Part shown: piece by piece, positions 59,468-60,838 of the stretch
How positions within the stretch are numbered: position 1 is the first letter of the stretch
How the letters are laid out: every line of letters starts with the position of its first letter
Assembly (NCBI GenBank): GCA_964617355.1
Contig: CAZTXP010000008.1
Coordinates: 1-60,838 of the forward strand
DNA: 60,838 bases
Source of the DNA: CAZTDU01 sp964617355
GTDB lineage: Bacteria; Pseudomonadota; Gammaproteobacteria; Burkholderiales; SG8-39
Direction of reading: 5' to 3'
Translations under genes and position numbers: made by a program
Notes under the pieces: generated by a model
Told to the model about the DNA's origin: nothing
What the model saw: the letters and a program-made list of their open reading frames with translations, nothing else
Database searches by the model: none

Positions 59468-60838
59468 TCAAGCCGCCGCGTAGACCACCTTCACGTTGTC
59501 CGGCGCGAGCCAATCGCCCAGCGACGCCAGCAGGCGCTCGTCGGGCTTCACCTTCCACGCGTCGCCGAGCGCGACCTCGCAGACCGTGCCGTTGGAGCGG
59601 TATTCGACCAGCACGCGGCACGAGCCCGGCCCGCCATTGGCGCGGTAGGGGGCGAGCAGCTCCTGCAGCTTCTTCGCGTCCGCCTGGCCGTTCATCGAGA
59701 TGCGGATGCGAGCGGCGTAGCGCTCGCGCATCGCGGCGATGTCGAGCAGTTCCTCGGCGCTCACGCGCTGCCCGCCGGAGAACTCGTCGTGGCGCACCGT
59801 GCCGCAGACGACGACCAGCGAATCCTCCTTCAGCTTCTCGCGGTGCTTCTCGAAGAGCTCGTTGAACACCGTCACTTCCAGCTGCGCGGTACCGTCGTCG
59901 AGCATGATCACCATCATGCGACCGCGGCGCGTCATCTGAACGCGCGCCGAGTTGACGATGCCCGCCATCCAGACGCGGCCCTCCGAGGGCTGCAGCTTCG
60001 CCAGCGGCGTGCGCGGGAACGCACCGAGCTCCGCGGCGTAGACCGAGAACAGGTGCCCCGAGAAGCAGTAGCCGAGCGCGACCTTCTCCTCGGTCAGGCG
60101 CGTGCGCAGGTCCCAGGGCTTCGCCGGCACCAGCGAGAACGCGGCGTCGGACGAGGCCTCGGCTTCGCCGAAGAGGCTCACCTGGGAGGCCTGGCGCTCG
60201 GCCTGCTCCGCGGCCTCGATCGCGCGGCCCACCGTCGCCAGCACGCTCGCCCGGTTCGCCTCCAGCGCGTCGTAGGCGCCGGCGCGCACCATCGCCTCGA
60301 TCGCACGGCGGTTCACCAGCCGCTTGTCGACGCGCCGGCAGAAGTCGTAGAGATCCTTGAACGGGCGTTCCTTCCTCGCCTCGAGGATGGACTCGATCGC
60401 CGACTGCCCGGTGCCGCGGATGCCGCCCAGGCCATACCTCACGGTCTTCGCGTCCACCGGCACGAAACGGTAGTCGGAAGCGTGGATGTCCGGCGGCAGG
60501 ATGCGCACGCCGTTCTCGACCGCGTCATCGTGGAACTGGCGCACCTTGTCGGTGTCGTCCATCACCGCGGACATGTTGGCCGCCACGAACGCCGCCGGGT
60601 GGTGGCGCTTCATGTACGCGGTCTGGTAGGCGAGGAGCGCGTACGCGGCGGCGTGCGACTTGTTGAAGCCGTAGCCCGCGAACTTCTCCATCAGGTCGAA
60701 GAGCTGCGAGGCCGGCCCCTTGGCGAGGCCATTCTCCTGCGCGCCCTTGACGAAGATCTCGCGCTGCTGCGCCATCTCCTCGGGCTTCTTCTTGCCCATC
60801 GCGCGGCGCAGCAGGTCGGCGCCGCCGAGGGTGTAGCC
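59468..60838 (-). CDS. dnaE: DNA polymerase III alpha subunit, C-terminal part (5' end outside window)
   Basis: The last 456 residues of the replicative polymerase. The visible part begins in the fingers (GYTLGGADLLRRAMGKKKPEEM), continues through FAGYGFNKSHAAAYALLAYQTAYMKRHHP, the helix-hairpin-helix region (DKRLVNRRAIEAMVRAGAYDAL) and the OB-fold (GRVWMAGIVNSARVQMTRRGRMM), and ends at the natural stop. The reading frame is open to the window edge. Confidence 0.96.
   Translation of the reverse strand, partial: GYTLGGADLLRRAMGKKKPEEMAQQREIFVKGAQENGLAKGPASQLFDLMEKFAGYGFNKSHAAAYALLAYQTAYMKRHHPAAFVAANMSAVMDDTDKVRQFHDDAVENGVRILPPDIHASDYRFVPVDAKTVRYGLGGIRGTGQSAIESILEARKERPFKDLYDFCRRVDKRLVNRRAIEAMVRAGAYDALEANRASVLATVGRAIEAAEQAERQASQVSLFGEAEASSDAAFSLVPAKPWDLRTRLTEEKVALGYCFSGHLFSVYAAELGAFPRTPLAKLQPSEGRVWMAGIVNSARVQMTRRGRMMVIMLDDGTAQLEVTVFNELFEKHREKLKEDSLVVVCGTVRHDEFSGGQRVSAEELLDIAAMRERYAARIRISMNGQADAKKLQELLAPYRANGGPGSCRVLVEYRSNGTVCEVALGDAWKVKPDERLLASLGDWLAPDNVKVVYAAA

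Noticed and set aside
1..60838. Many long open frames on the strand opposite or out of frame to real genes, up to more than 1000 codons
   Set aside because: In sequence this GC-rich, stop codons are rare in shadow frames. These frames give Arg/Ala/Pro/His-rich products without domains and lie over genes with clear families.
1..60838. tRNA/rRNA genes, CRISPR arrays, insertion sequences, integrases or phage genes
   Set aside because: None seen on either strand: no clover-leaf arms with CCA context, no regular spacer repeats, no transposase or integrase motifs.

Overview
The window is about 61 kb of very GC-rich, gene-dense bacterial chromosome with no rRNA, tRNA, insertion sequence, prophage or CRISPR that I can see. 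The gene content (three periplasmic Bug/TctC receptors without their membrane partners, a metG-apbC-dcd-decarboxylase block, GlrK/GlrR, DarP/YjgA, PmbA) fits a betaproteobacterium, probably of the order Burkholderiales. This assignment rests on protein character and gene order, not on a marker gene. Genes run off both ends: a 2-dehydropantoate 2-reductase on the left and the DNA polymerase III alpha subunit on the right.

Left third (1-26.4 kb), accessory metabolism. After a small repeat-built secreted protein, a Nudix hydrolase and a chemoreceptor comes a nine-gene minus-strand operon (13386 down to 3226). It holds a molybdenum hydroxylase (FAD, 2Fe-2S and Mo subunits), a TctC receptor, an FAD dehydrogenase, an ACMSD-like amidohydrolase, a CoxG-like protein, an acyl-CoA ligase and a second TctC receptor. 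Most junctions overlap. Diverging from it are a MoxR ATPase, a VWA protein and a membrane-anchored CoxG, the usual companions of CO-dehydrogenase-like enzymes. I read this as an uncharacterised pathway: capture an acid in the periplasm, hydroxylate it, dehydrogenate it, decarboxylate or hydrolyse it, then activate it with CoA. An alanyl-tRNA editing protein, a TctC receptor and a choline-sulfatase-like enzyme follow. Next is a six-gene minus-strand operon (24677 down to 19621) joining a NitT/TauT-type ABC importer to a ferredoxin, a cytochrome P450 and a ferritin-like diiron protein. A degenerate class III cyclase and a lipoprotein hydrolase close the region.

Middle (26.4-50.1 kb), mostly housekeeping and signalling. 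It has an exported methyltransferase, PmbA, DarP, MogA, a TetR-controlled RND pump, a conserved protein divergent from a receiver-kinase fusion, thyA and folA. Between thyA and folA lies an opposite-strand module: GlrK, GlrR and a three-helix membrane protein with a textbook sigma-54 promoter. Then come a PLP decarboxylase, dcd, apbC, metG and a SulP transporter.

Right end (50.1-60.8 kb). A pilin-like protein without the prepilin signal and a FAD-oxidase-like protein without an obvious FAD loop precede an FdrA/DUF1116/carbamate kinase/DUF2877 group. These match the oxamate (oxalurate) carbamoyltransferase route that recovers ATP from carbamoyl phosphate. They sit divergently around a 17-bp palindrome and are followed by a complete TRAP transporter, probably the importer. 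No gap between genes exceeds 300 bases.
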